Translations under genes and position numbers: made by a program
Part shown: positions 1 to 11,300 of the stretch, one piece after another
Layout: the number at the start of each line of letters is the position of its first letter
Position numbering within the stretch: the first letter of the stretch is position 1
Notes under the pieces: generated by a model
Told to the model about the DNA's origin: nothing
Databases searched by the model: none
What the model saw: the letters and a program-made list of their open reading frames with translations, nothing else
Source of the DNA: Chlamydomonas sphaeroides
Taxonomy: Eukaryota; Chlorophyta; Chlorophyceae; Chlamydomonadales; Chlamydomonadaceae
Length of the DNA stretch: 53,391 nucleotides
Direction of reading: 5' to 3'
NCBI GenBank assembly: GCA_001662425.1
Contig: BDDC01000041.1
Location: 95,484 to 148,874 of the forward strand

Positions 1-28
1 ATTCCTCAACCCAACCGTCCGCCCGCAG

Positions 29-3000
29 CGCTCGCAAGCGCTTCCGCGAGCGCGCCCGCGCCCATGGCCACGGCGGCGGCGGTGGTGGCAGCGGCGGTGG
101 CGGCGGCGGCGGCAAGCACGGCCACGGCGGCGGCGGCCACGGCGGCGGTGGCCACGGTGGCGGCGGAGGCGGAGGCCACCGGCGGCAGGGCGGCTGGGGC
201 TGGCGCGGCGGCGTATCGGATGACGAGCTGCCCGACGTGGACGGCGGCGTGAGCGGCGGCAACCCCTGGCGCAACGTCAACCAGGCCATGGGCCAGCGTG
301 AGTGACGTGGATGGGTGCCGGGGGGCTGCTGAGGGTGCAGGGCTGCGTAGCCCCCTGCCGGACCTATCGATGGCCGCAACGGCGCCTTGCTGGCCCATGA
401 GTAGAACCAGGCCGTGGGTCAGCGCGGGTCAGCGTGAGTTTACAGGGCGTAAGTGACGGCGCTAGGTGTCCATGGAGTCAGCAGGCTCGCAGGGCTGCTA
501 TACTGCGCGCCACCTAGGCCGGCGTGGTGGTGCCGGTGACCGCTACTGCGACGCCGCGGGCGCGCTGGCCCATGCGGACCGTGCCGCAACACGCTGTCCA
601 AGCCCCGCGCCATCGTGCCGCCCGCAGTGCCGCCTTGGCAGATGCCGCCGCCGGGCACCCCGGCCGGGGCCGGCGGCGCCGCGGGCTTCGGCTTCGGCAC
701 GCTGGGCGGCGGCGCGGCGCTGGCTGGCGGGACGGCGCAGGTGAGCGTGAGGCGTGAGGCGTAAGGCGTGGGGCTGGGGCTGGGGCTGGGGCTGGGGCTG
801 GGGCTGGGGCTGGGGCTGGGGCTGGGGCTGGGGCTGGTCCAGCGCACGTTGGGGCGAGGGGGCCAGCGAGGCAAGGCGCTGCGGGCCCCACCGGCTTGAG
901 ACTTAAAGGCGCTGCGGGCCCCACCGGCTTGAGACTTAAAGGCGCTGCGGGCCCCACCGGCGTTAGACCTCAAGGCGGTTTGGCTAGCTGGGCTGGCTGG
1001 CAGGTGTCGTAGCAGATCGCAGCACCACATTCCGGGGACCTGCCCCATTCGTGCTCGCAGGTGGTCCCCAGCAGCGCAATTCACCCCAGCGCCGCTGCGG
1101 CCCTGGGTGGCGGCGGCGGCGGCGGTGGCGGCCTGCCGCTGGCCCCCTGGGAGCAGGCGCTGCTTGCGGACGCGGCGGCGGTGGCGGGCGCGGGTGGCGG
1201 CGGCGGCAAGGAGAAGGCGGGCAACGCGGAGATCACCCCCGTGGCGGTGAGGGCTGGGGCTGGAGTTGGGCCACTTGCGGCCTTGGGAGACTCAACAGCG
1301 CTGCAGCGGCAGTAATGTGTTCGCTTCGGCTTGATCCCCCGCTCGCTGTGCCTCCGCCCGCGTGCGTGTGGTGCTCTTGCGGCCCCAGGTTGACCCCACC
1401 GTGGGCTTTGACCAGGTACGGTGTCGCGTGGTGATGGGCGGGACGACAGACGGGGAGGCGTCGGCGTGGGGCAGCAGGACGTGAGAAAAGGCGGTCGATG
1501 CTGCTTTTATCTCTGGCTGGCTGTGTGCTTTGGTCACCACACGACGTTGTTTGCCCATTCAGAACACACTGCTGCCACTCCATACAGGTGGGCGGGCTAG
1601 ATTCGTACATCGACGCGCTCAAGGAAATGGTCTTCCTGCCGCTCGTCTACCCGGAGCTGTTTGACCGCTTCGGGGTGCAGCCGCCGCGCGGCGTGCTGTT
1701 CTACGGCCCGCCGGGCACAGGTGAGGGCCCGCCAGGCGCCAAGCGCAGGTCTACACCAAGGCAGGGAGGCGGCACTGGCCGGGCTTGAGGGGCACGCAAC
1801 TTCACACAAAAAGGGGGAACGCCGGGCTGGGGGAGCAAGGGCCGGCGCCGGTGCGGGTGCCCGAGCAAGTCCCCACTCTCCCCGCCCTCCTCTCTCTCTC
1901 TCTCTCTCTCTCTCGTGCAGGCAAGACGCTGGTTGCCCGGGCGCTGGCCTCGCACGCCTCGCGCTACGGCGGCCGGCGCGTGTCGTTCTACATGCGCAAG
2001 GGCGCCGACGTGCTGAGCAAGTGGGTGGGCGAGGCGGAGCGCCAGCTGAGGGCGCTGTTCGAGGAGGCGGCCCGCAACGCGCCCTCCATCATCTTTTTCG
2101 ACGAGATCGACGGACTGGCGCCGGTGAGGGGTAGTGGCTGGTGGCCGCGGCTGGGCTTGCCCTTCAGGCTGAAGAGGCCGTTTGGGCTGCGAGGCACTTG
2201 CCCGTTGATCATATTGTGCGATCCGATGTGCCTGGTGCAATCCGTGTACCCCTTGCCCCTACCGCCCCTCGCCGCCCCGTACCCCAGGTCCGCAGCAGCC
2301 GCCAGGACCAGATCCACAACTCCATTGTGTCCACACTGCTGGCGCTCATGGATGGTCTGGACAGCAGGGGCCAGGTGCGTGGGCGTGGGGGCGGGGCGGA
2401 GGGGGCAACAGGGCAGGCGGGCAGGCGCTCGTCCGCTCACAGCCCCAGGCGCGGGCCGGGCATGAGGGCCCATGGCAGTAGGGCCGTGGCTTGTAGCTTG
2501 CAGGGCGCCGCCCACATCTGCAGCCCACACTACTGTGAAGGCGGCCACGGATCTCGCAGGCCGTCGGCCGCACACCGCGCTGTGGCCGCTTCCCCCCAAG
2601 GCTGCCCAGCTCCCTGCCTGCGCCGCACTCAGCACCCTTGTGATTGGCTGGTACTCTTGTGGAAGCCTACCGCATCCCTCGCTTCCTTCTCCCCCTTGCT
2701 GCCAGGTGGTCGTCATCGGCGCCACCAACCGGCCCGACGCGCTGGACGGAGCGCTGCGGAGGCCGGGCCGCTTCGACCGGGAGCTGCTGTTCCCGCTGCC
2801 GGGGCTGCAGGTGGGGCGAAGGCTGCCGGGGCAGCGACACGGGCTGCATGCAGCAGCTCTAGGCCTGGAGCTCCTATCCCTGCCTCCATGCTCGTTGGGG
2901 TTACCCCGCACATGCACCAACACCGCCCGCGTCAAAGCCTCCCAGCGGCCCTTCCCCACGCGCGCCCTTCGCGCTGTCCGCCCTGCTGCCCGTCCACCCC

Positions 3001-6000
3001 ACGTGCCTCCCGCGCCCCTCCCAAGGCCCGCCGCTCCATCGTGGACATCCACACCCGCAAGTGGGCCCTGCGGCCGCCCCCCAGCCTGCTGGACGAGCTT
3101 GCCTCCCTGGCCGTGGGCTACTGCGGGGCCGACCTCAAGGCGCTGTGCGCTGAGGCGGCGCTGGCGGCGGTGCGGCGGAGGTGGGGCGGCTCCGGCCAAG
3201 GCGGGTGCTGCTCTGCTGCTCGTCGCGCTGCGTGCCCCTGCCTGCTCTCGGCCGCCTCTCCCCAATTCCGGGACAAGCCCGGACAGGCACACGTCGACCC
3301 CGTGGCCCATCCCTGCAAACATGCATGCAAACAACGCAACCAAGCTCCCACGTTCGGCCCTCCCGTTTTGCCCTACCCTTGCCTACCCTCCGTTCCCACA
3401 GGTACCCCCAAATCTACGCCAGCGAGGACAAGCTGCTACTGCAGCCAGAGTCCGTGGCCGTGGAGCGGCAGGACTTCCTCACCGCCCTCGCAGCCATCAC
3501 GCCAGCCAGCGGCCGCTCCGCAGCCGCGCACGCCGCGCCGCTGGCCGGAGCCGTCGCCGCCGCCGCGCTCGCGCCGCGCCTCGCTTCCTTGCTCGGCCGC
3601 CTGCGCTCTACCTTCCCGCCCGCCGCCGCCTGCCTCGCCGCCGGCGCCGCGCGCGAAGCGCGCGGCGGCGGTGGCGGCGGCGCAGCCGCCGCTGCCTCCG
3701 GCGGCGGCGGCAGCTCCGCCGCCACGGCGGCCATGGCCGCCGCCGGCGCCGGCGGCGGCTCTGCGCTGGCGTCGCTGCTGATCAAGCTGCCAGCGCACCT
3801 GCTGTCGCGGCCGCGGCTGCTGCTGTGCGGCCCGCCCGGCTGCGGGCAGGGCGCGCTGGCGGGGGCGCTGCTGTATGCGCTGGAGGGCCTGCCCTGCCAC
3901 GCCATTGGGCTGCCCTCGCTGCTGGCCAACCCGGGCGCCCGGTCGCCGGAGGAGGCGCTGGTGGCGGCGTTCGTGGAGGCGCGCCGGTGGGGCCGGGATG
4001 GGGTGGGGGCTCGAGCCAGTGGGTGTGCCGCGTTGGTCACGCACCTCTGCTGTCGCACAGTTAGGAAGGATCGCATACTGACATGCAGCCGGGTCACCTC
4101 GTCTCTCCCCCTCTCTATCTCGCCCCCGCGAAGGTCCGCCCCCGCCGTGCTGTTCCTGCCGCACCTGCACCTGTGGTGGCGCACCGCCTCGCCGCCCCTG
4201 CGCGCCACGCTGGCCATGCTGCTCGCCGACCTGCCGCCCACCTGCCCGCTGCTGCTGCTCGCCACCGCCGAGGCGCCCGCGGCCCGGCTGGAGCCGCAGC
4301 TGAGGGCGCTCTTCGGCGCCAGCAGGCTGGGGCCGGGGGCCAGGCCGGCGGGGCAGCAGGGGCTGGACGAGGGGAGAGGGAACGGCGGGCAGGCGGTGGC
4401 GAATGGAGGTGGCGGTGGTGCGGCGCTGGGCGAGGAGGGCAGCGTGGTGGAGCTGGGGCCGCCGCTGGAGGAGGCTCGGCGGGAGGCGCTGAGGGTGAGG
4501 CACGGTGGTGGGGGAGGGGGGAGGGGAGGTACTTTCTTGGAGGGCAGAGGGCTCCGGGCGCCAGCCGCGGAAGCGATGCAGGAATACTGTCGGGGATTCC
4601 GTCGGGGATGCCGGTTGAGGACGCCGCGCAGCCACCTTTCCGCTCACCCCCAACCCCAACCCCCAACCCCGTGCTCCAAACCTCGCGCTGCGCAGGACCC
4701 CATCCTCGCCGCCGCCGAGCCGCCCGACCCGCAGCTCCTGGCGGCCGCCGCGGCGGCCACGGGCGCGCCCGAGGCCGCCGGGCCGTCCACGGCCGGGACT
4801 ACTCCGCCCGGTGAGGCGTGAGGCTCCGCGTCCGCCTGTGGCAACACCTGTCCTACCCCCTGAGAGCCCCTGACCTCCCGCTTGCCCCCTGATCTCCTCA
4901 ACCCCAGCCGCGCGCCACCTGCCGCGCCCTGCCTCCCCCCTCCCTGCCCCCGCAGCGCTGCCGCCCGACCCCTCGGTGGCCGCCTCCCGCGGGGCGCAGG
5001 CCGCCGCCGCCGCGCAGCTGGCCGCCCGCCGCGCGCACGAGGAGGACGGCGCCTGCCTGCGCTCGTTGCGCATGGCGCTGCGCGGCGCCACACTGGCGCT
5101 GCTCAACGACCGGCGCTGGCGGCTGTTTGCGGCGCCGGTGGAGCCGGGGGAGGACCCCGAGTACTGGCAGCTGGTGAGGACGGGTTTGTGTGTGTGGGAG
5201 GGAGGGAAGGGGAGCGGAACGGGATGGGGGCTATGCTGGCTGCTGCTTGGTGGTGCCGGTGGGAATCGCTCTGCGGGGCAGTACCGCCCCGCCGCCATCA
5301 CCGGCCCCCTCACCACCGCCCCCACCGCCCACCGGCCCCTGCCCCGCTCCCTGATGGGCCCCTGCAGGTGACCGTGCCCATGGACCTGGCCACCATCCTG
5401 GCCCGGGTGGACGGGCGGCAGTACGGCACCATCGGGCAGTACCTGGCCGACGTACAGCTCATCGTACAGGTACGACAGCAATGATGTCCGACAGCACACT
5501 TACATGGCCGGCGACCACCCGGCGCTGACGTTGGGCCCCGCGTCCGTCACCCGTCCGCATCCGCAACCCCATGCACATCGCAGGGCGCTCGCGAGTACTT
5601 TGGCGACGCTGCCGGCGGCTCCCGCAACGTCAGCCGCGCCGCCGCCCTGGCCGATGAGGCCGAGGCGCTGGTCCGCTCCCGGGTGCCCCTGGACCTGGCG
5701 GCCCGCTGCGAGGCGATTGCAGCCCGCGGCGGCCCCGCGCCGCCGCCGGCAGGCCTGGAGCGGCCGGAGGAGATCGCGGCGGCGAGGACCAAGGCCGCCG
5801 CCGCAGTGGCGGCGGCGCGCGGCGGCGCGGGAGGGTCCGGGGCTGCGGCGGGCGGGCCGGCGGCGACGGGCAGCGGCGGCGGGGGCGGCGCGGGGGGCAT
5901 AGTGACACGGCGCGCGGGGAATGCGGGCGGGGTGATGCTGGACGACCCGGAGGCGCTGCTGCGGCGGCTGAGCCGGCAGCAGCAGCAGCGGGAGAAGGAG

Positions 6001-6951
6001 CAGCACGCTCAGCAGGCATCGGCGGCGGGCACCGGCTCTCAGGGCGGCGGCGGCGGTGCAGGCGCCGGGCCAGGCCCCAGCGCCGACGGCGGCGCCGGCG
6101 CGGCGCACCCGTCAGGGAACGGACACGCGACGCCGCCGCCCCCGTCGGGCGGCGCCGGCGGCGCGGCCGCCATGGAGGTCGACGGCGGCGAGGACGACGG
6201 CGAGGAGGCGACGTCTCCGGAGAAGGCCGACGGCGCAGCCGCGGACAGGGCGGCGGCGGCGGCGGCGGCAGCCGATGCCGCCGACGGGCCGGCGGCGGAC
6301 AGCACTGCGGCAGGCCCCGCGGCGGACGGCTCTGCGCCGCCAGCCCAGGCTCGGCCGGCGGGGCAGGACGCTCCGTCGCCTTCGCCGACTCCGGGCCAGG
6401 TGTCCCCCAACTCGCCCAAGCAGCCCCCCAAGGCCGCAGCCAAGCAGCAGCAGAAGCTGCAGTGGCTGCTGGCGGTCGGCAGCGGCGGCGCTTTCACCGC
6501 CGACGGCGATGGCATGGACGTCGATGGCGCCGCCGCCTCCCCCACGCCGCCGACGGTCCCGGCTCCGGCCCCAGCCGTCGATGCCGGCGATGGCCCCTCG
6601 GCCGCCGCGGCGGCCGCTGAGGAGGCCACGGACCGCGACGCCGAGCCACCCCAGGACGGCGGCACGGCGGAGCCGCCGCCGCCGCCGCCAGCCGCTGGGC
6701 CGCAAGCACCCGCGGAACCCCGGCAGCGCCAGCCCGCGGACCCTGCGCTGCTGGCCTCCTCCGAGGCGCTGCTGGCCTCCTTGGTGGCCGCCACCTGCGG
6801 CTGGTCCCTGGACGACATGGAGCTGCTGCACACCCGCATGGCGGCGGCGGCGCTGGCGGCGGCGGCGCAGCCCGACCGGCGGGTTGCGCTGGCGGCGGTG
6901 CGGGCGGCGGCGGAGGGCGTGCTGGCGGCGCGAGGGGCGGCGCTGGGCTAG
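29..6951 (+). CDS. ATAD2/Yta7-type AAA ATPase with bromodomain (5' end outside window)
   Basis: This is a nuclear histone-chaperone-type ATPase; the family remodels nucleosomes. Exons read: 29-297, one ending at 740 with unresolved start, 1061-1246, 1389-1415, 1588-1720, 1921-2123, 2288-2374, 2706-2810, 3026-3180, 3402-3986, 4134-4494, 4696-4810, 4956-5173, 5368-5469, 5584-6951 (about 1,350 residues). The first exon is Gly/His-rich and ends in an acidic SDDELPDVDGG stretch. AAA1 is intact: GPPGTGKT (split by the intron at 1721), Walker B IIFFDEIDG, sensor GATNRPD and arginine finger RRPGRFDRE. AAA2 is degenerate: its P-loop reads GPPGCGQG, lacking the Lys and Thr, as expected in this family. 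A bromodomain follows in the exons from 4956 to about 5680, then a long Ala/Pro/Asp-rich linker and a conserved helical C-terminus (CGWSLDDMELL). The stop is TAG. The order AAA-AAA-bromodomain distinguishes it from Cdc48. Confidence 0.93.
770..838. repeat. (GGGGCT)n hexanucleotide microsatellite
   Basis: About eleven copies of GGGGCT lie in an intron of the ATAD2-like gene, shortly after the donor at 741. No coding role is visible. Confidence 0.9.
875..974. repeat. 33-bp tandem repeat, three copies
   Basis: Three tandem copies of a 33-bp unit beginning GGCGCTGCGGGCCCCACCGG lie in the same intron. The first two are identical and the third has diverged at its end. Confidence 0.9.
1389..1415 (+). 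other. 27-nt microexon of the ATAD2-like gene
   Basis: This exon encodes only VDPTVGFDQ. It is flanked by CCCCAG and GTACGG and is phase 0 on both sides. It joins ...EITPVA to VGGLDSY, reproducing the conserved family stretch just before the first AAA domain, so skipping it would delete nine residues without a frameshift. Confidence 0.88.
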
Positions 6952-8398
6952 AGGCGGCGGCATGGGCGTCGTTGGGGTGGGGTGGGGTGGGGGGCCAAGG
7001 GTGGCGTTGCGCGTGCGGCAACTACTTCGGTGCATTCGTATGGCGGCGGAGGCAGGTGACACGGTTGGTGGATGGTGCGCGCGTGCAGTGGGGGCTGGGG
7101 GCCGGACGGCGCTTGTGTGCGGGAGCGCGGCGTGCTCTTGCGCGCTGGCCTCACCAGAGCCAGGGCCGCACCGCAAGCGAGGTGGAAGCAGTGGGCTGAG
7201 CAGCTGGTCCAACAGCAGCATTGATCCAACCAACTGTATCCACATTTGAACACACCAGCATCAACACCTAGCGTGGGCCAGCATGCACGGGATCGCCGAA
7301 GACTGTGTTCAGCTATCATGGTGTTTGCAGTGTGCATCCGAAGCTCCGGACCCAACACGCCCCGCACTGTCCCCGTATGCCTCAGTGTGTCGTGCCCAAG
7401 GAGAACGGTCGACGAAAGCTACGAGGCGGGTTACAGGCAGTCAAGGTGCCGCAGCAGGAGGGCCCCACAACAAACCTCTCCTTGCCTCTGAAAGGTCTGA
7501 ATGCATGAGCGCCAGCGGCAAGGAAGCCCCAACCTCGCACACAGCTCCGTACAGGTCGCACCCACGGACCAGCCACGCAGCACACGACATGGGTCTGGCC
7601 TCCATCCGGTGCCATTTCACTCCAACCAGCACGAGCCAGGCTCTGGAGCCCCTTTCCACAGGGCGCGCAGCGCTGCTCAGGTGCACCTCACCCTCCCCTG
7701 CTGCAGTCGGACTGGCGGCGGCGCCTCACGGCCTGCTGCAACCGCGCCAGCGCCCGCATCGAAACCAACCGTGTTGCTTCGACAGGCCAAGCCCGTGCGC
7801 CTGGCGCGAGACTGGCCAGTACACAATGCACTCCTAGCACCTCGCCCGCGAGGAACCCGCCCTCACCTCAGGACGGACGGAGATGTGTCAGCACTTGCAG
7901 GCGGCACCAAAATGACGTACCCGAGCGCCACCCCACTTGCGCTCAGGCAGGTGTCCCCCTACCTCGCCTGCCCAGCGGCAGCCCACGCCCCTGCGCCCAG
8001 CTCAGTTCTGCCATGCCGCCGTGCGGAATATGCCCCATGGTTTCATACGGTACTCCCCCGTACCCCTGGTCGGTGCGCCTTGATCCTCGCTCCATGCCGC
8101 CACCCCGCTCGCGCCGTGGCGTACCCTCCTAGCCAGCGGAGCCGCCCCTTGCACACCTCCACACCAGAGCGAGGCGCACGAGCCTGGCGGGCGATAGCAC
8201 CCCGCATGCTCCTGCCCCTCCCTTCCCTCGCCACGTTCGTCCGTCACCCACCCTCAGCCGCCTGCCTGGCCCGTCGTCGTCCTGCATCGACCTGCACCCC
8301 AATCGAAGTCAACGTCACGCATGCTGGCTAGGGCCCCCGGGCTGCTGACGGCCCCTGCCCCTAGCCCCGGCCCCCTGGCCGCAGCCTTCCCCTGCCCC
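6952..8398. other. Convergent 3' intergenic region, ATAD2-like / GCN2
   Basis: This stretch holds the 3' UTRs of the two facing genes. It is less GC-biased than the exons. Open frames of up to about 275 codons exist, but none shows a domain, splice structure or codon bias that would support a gene. A minus-strand TGTAA lies at 7431-7435. No plus-strand TGTAA was found behind the ATAD2-like stop. Confidence 0.6.
7431..7435 (-). terminator. TGTAA poly(A) signal, probably GCN2
   Basis: TTACA on the plus strand reads TGTAA on the minus strand, the chlorophyte polyadenylation signal, about 965 nt after the GCN2 stop. It is the only minus-strand copy I noticed between the two genes. A five-base match alone is weak evidence. 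Confidence 0.45.
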
Positions 8399-11300
8399 TC
8401 ACCCCTCGCCAGCCCCCAGCGAGTACACCACCACGCCACCCTTGCGCCGCCGCGGCCCCGCCCCCTCCCACCGGTGGTGCCGGTGGTGGTGGTGCCGACC
8501 TTCGCCGCCGCGCTCCCGATCCCGCCCTTCGCCGCCGCCCTCAGGCCGCCGTTCCCGCTCGCCCTCGTGCTCGCCCTCCTCGCCCCGCGGCCCGCCAGCC
8601 CCTTCCATGAACCCGCCCCCTCCGCCCCCTCCGCCCCAGCTGCTGCTGCCAGCTCCTGCTCCGGCGGTGTCGTGCCCCATGGCCGCAGCCACGGCGGCGC
8701 CCAGGCCCCGGCCGGCGGCGGCATGCCCTCCCGCCAGCGCCAGCGCCAGGTAGCGCGGCGCCTCCGCCAGAGGCACCACCGCGACATCGCCGCGCTTGTC
8801 GAGCGACTTGATCTGCGGGAGGGGATGGGTGGGACGGCGGCCAGTCACGAGAGTGGAGCGCTACGAGGTATGGAGGCTACGAGCCGCACACCAGTCAAGG
8901 CTTCAGCGGGACATCGTAGACAGTGTTCCCGACGCCCGGCACGCCGCATTACCAAGGCCGCATCACCAAGGCCGCACCAACAAGGCCGTGTTTTACCCCC
9001 CCTCCCAGCCAGGGCCCTGCCCCCACCTTGACGTCCTGCGCCGCCGTGTCCTTGTCCCCCAGTATGACCACCGCCCGCACGCCCCGCGCCTGCGCGAACG
9101 CCACCTGCTCGCCCAGGCTGGGGCTCATCCGCGGCATGAGCTCCGCGCGCACCCCCGCGCCCCACAGCGCGGCGGCCAGGGCCATGCGCTGGTGCAGCCC
9201 GCCGTCGCCGCCGCGGGAGCACACCAGCACGTCCGCCTAGGGGAGGAGGAGGAGGGGGAGGACGGGGAGGGCAAGACGGAGGGAGGCAGGTCGGGCGCAG
9301 GTGGCTTTGAAAGGGAAAGAGCGAAGGCCAAACTCCAAGCAGGATCCACGGACGGCTGCTCCCCGTTCGGCCGCACCCCCACCTTGGACGTCTCCAGGCC
9401 CTGCAGTCCGCTGAGGCCGCCGCCGTTGCCCGCCGCCGCCGCCGCCGCCGCCCGCTGCTGCGACACGCCCGCAATCAGCCGCTCCACATTGAGCGTCGCG
9501 CCCACGGCGCCGGGCGGCGGCAGCGCGCCGTACAGCCCGGCAGGGCCCGTCGTACTGCTGCCGTACACATGGGTGCCGTACGGCTGTACAGCGGACTGGG
9601 GGCCGCCGGGCGCGGCCCATAGCGCGCGCAGCAGCGCGTCGTAGCGGCCTCCCACCGCCACCATGCCCGGCTGCAGGTGGGCTGAGGTGGGGCCCGGGGG
9701 AGAGGCATCGGGAAGGGATCAGTAGGGGACGCAAGGAACAAGGGCACGGGAGGGCAGCCGCGCGTCGAGTCTACGAAGGCACTGCGGCCTTGCGGACAGC
9801 GCTGGAGGGGTTGGAGCCCGACTCACGCGCCGCGTGGTGGTGATGGTGGTGGCCGATGTTGTTCATGGGCTGCAGACCGCCCCCGCCTCCGCCGCCACCG
9901 CTGATGCCGACGCCGACGCCGGGGTGCTGCCCGGGCGCCGCTGGCAGCCCCAGCAGGTGCACCTTCGGGGTTGGTGGGGGCGGCCGGGTTTGCTTTAATG
10001 GGTAACACATAGGTAACCCAAACCCGGCGACAGGTAGTTGTGAGGGGTGGGGGATAGGTGTCGAGGGCTCGCTGCGGTGGCGCTCAGCCCGTGTTGCCCA
10101 GCCCCCGCTGCCCCCTGCCCGCTGCCCCCTGGCGCAGGGGCCCGCCGCCCCACCTGGAAGATGACGCCGCTGTAGTACTCGGCAGCGGGGCTCAGCAGCG
10201 GCTCCAGCACCACCTGCCGGGACGGGGCGGGCCCCATGGCAAGGGCAGGGCACAAGGGCGGCTGGTGACCTTGGCTGGTCACCGGGACGGCATCGGGCGC
10301 AGCGCCGTCGGCCCTGAAGGAGGAGGCCGGAGGCGACAGGCTACAGGCCCTGGCCGCAGTTGCCCCCCCAGGACCCCGCACCACCCCCGTGTCTTTCCCG
10401 TGCCACCACGCCCCCTGTGGGCCGCGTCGGCCGACGGTCCCGGGCGCAGCACCGGCGGTCCTGCAAAAGCTGGCCTGCGAAGGAGGCCACACGCCAAGAC
10501 GGCGCCTGGGCCCCGCCCGTCGCGCTGCGCTCGTGCGGCCCTCGTGCCGGCCCGCGCGCCCCTCACCTGCCCCCTGGCCAGCCCCCACGCCTCCAGCAGC
10601 TGCACCACCACCGCCACCTCCTCGCACCCCGACTGCACCGCCGGGGGGAGGTGACGCAGAGAGGCAGCCCCCGCCGAGGGCGCGGCCGGGCGCGGTGGCA
10701 CCGCCGCGGCTGGCAGTGGCGCCGGCTTTGCACGGGCCGTGGACCCTCCTGTCGCTGCTGGTGCTGCCGCCGCCGCCGCCAGCCCGAACCCGGCCGCCGG
10801 CTTAGCGCCAACACCGCCCGTGCCAGGTGGGCCCCCTGGCGGGCCGGCGTTGGGCTTGGCGCCCGGCGGCGCCGCCGCTTTGCCGGCTGCGCCAGGCTGC
10901 GCAGGCTGCGCTGGCAGCGGCAAGGAAGCCGCCGCAGCCTTCGAGAACGACGGCTGCGGCAGCGCCGCAGGGTCCGCTAGGAAGGCACGCAGGCGGCTCA
11001 GGGCGTCCCTGGGCTCCCCCGGTAGCTCGCACACGGCCCTCTTCGCGCGGGCGACCGCCTCGTGGGGAAGGCCCAGAGAGTCCAGCTGGGCCTTGACACC
11101 CGGCCACGACTGCGGGGCAAAGAACGGACGAAAGGGAGGGAGTAAGAGGGGCTCGGGGGCTTGGCGGTCGGCTTCAGGGAAGGCCCGGTGCCTGTCTAGA
11201 GAAGAAGCTCGGCCACCTGACAGCCCTCACCTGCAGCCGCTGCTCGCACCGAACTGCGCCCCTCATGGGGCTCGTCCGAAGCGCCGCAGCCAGCAGCCGG

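Noticed and set aside
1889..1914. (TC)n run as an independent microsatellite
   Set aside because: It directly precedes the acceptor CGTGCAG of the Walker A exon and is explained as a polypyrimidine tract.
3436..5499. Minus-strand open frame of nearly 690 codons
   Set aside because: It is antisense to the exons of the ATAD2-like gene, which are confirmed by domain similarity. Long antisense frames are expected at this GC content.
7501..8331. Plus-strand open frame of about 276 codons
   Set aside because: It has no domain, no splice support and a His/Pro/Arg-rich composition typical of open frames in GC-rich non-coding DNA. It lies in the shared 3' region.
9832..9852. Hexahistidine as vector or tag contamination
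   Set aside because: It is embedded in continuous GCN2 coding sequence with correct splice phase on its downstream side, and no vector sequence flanks it.
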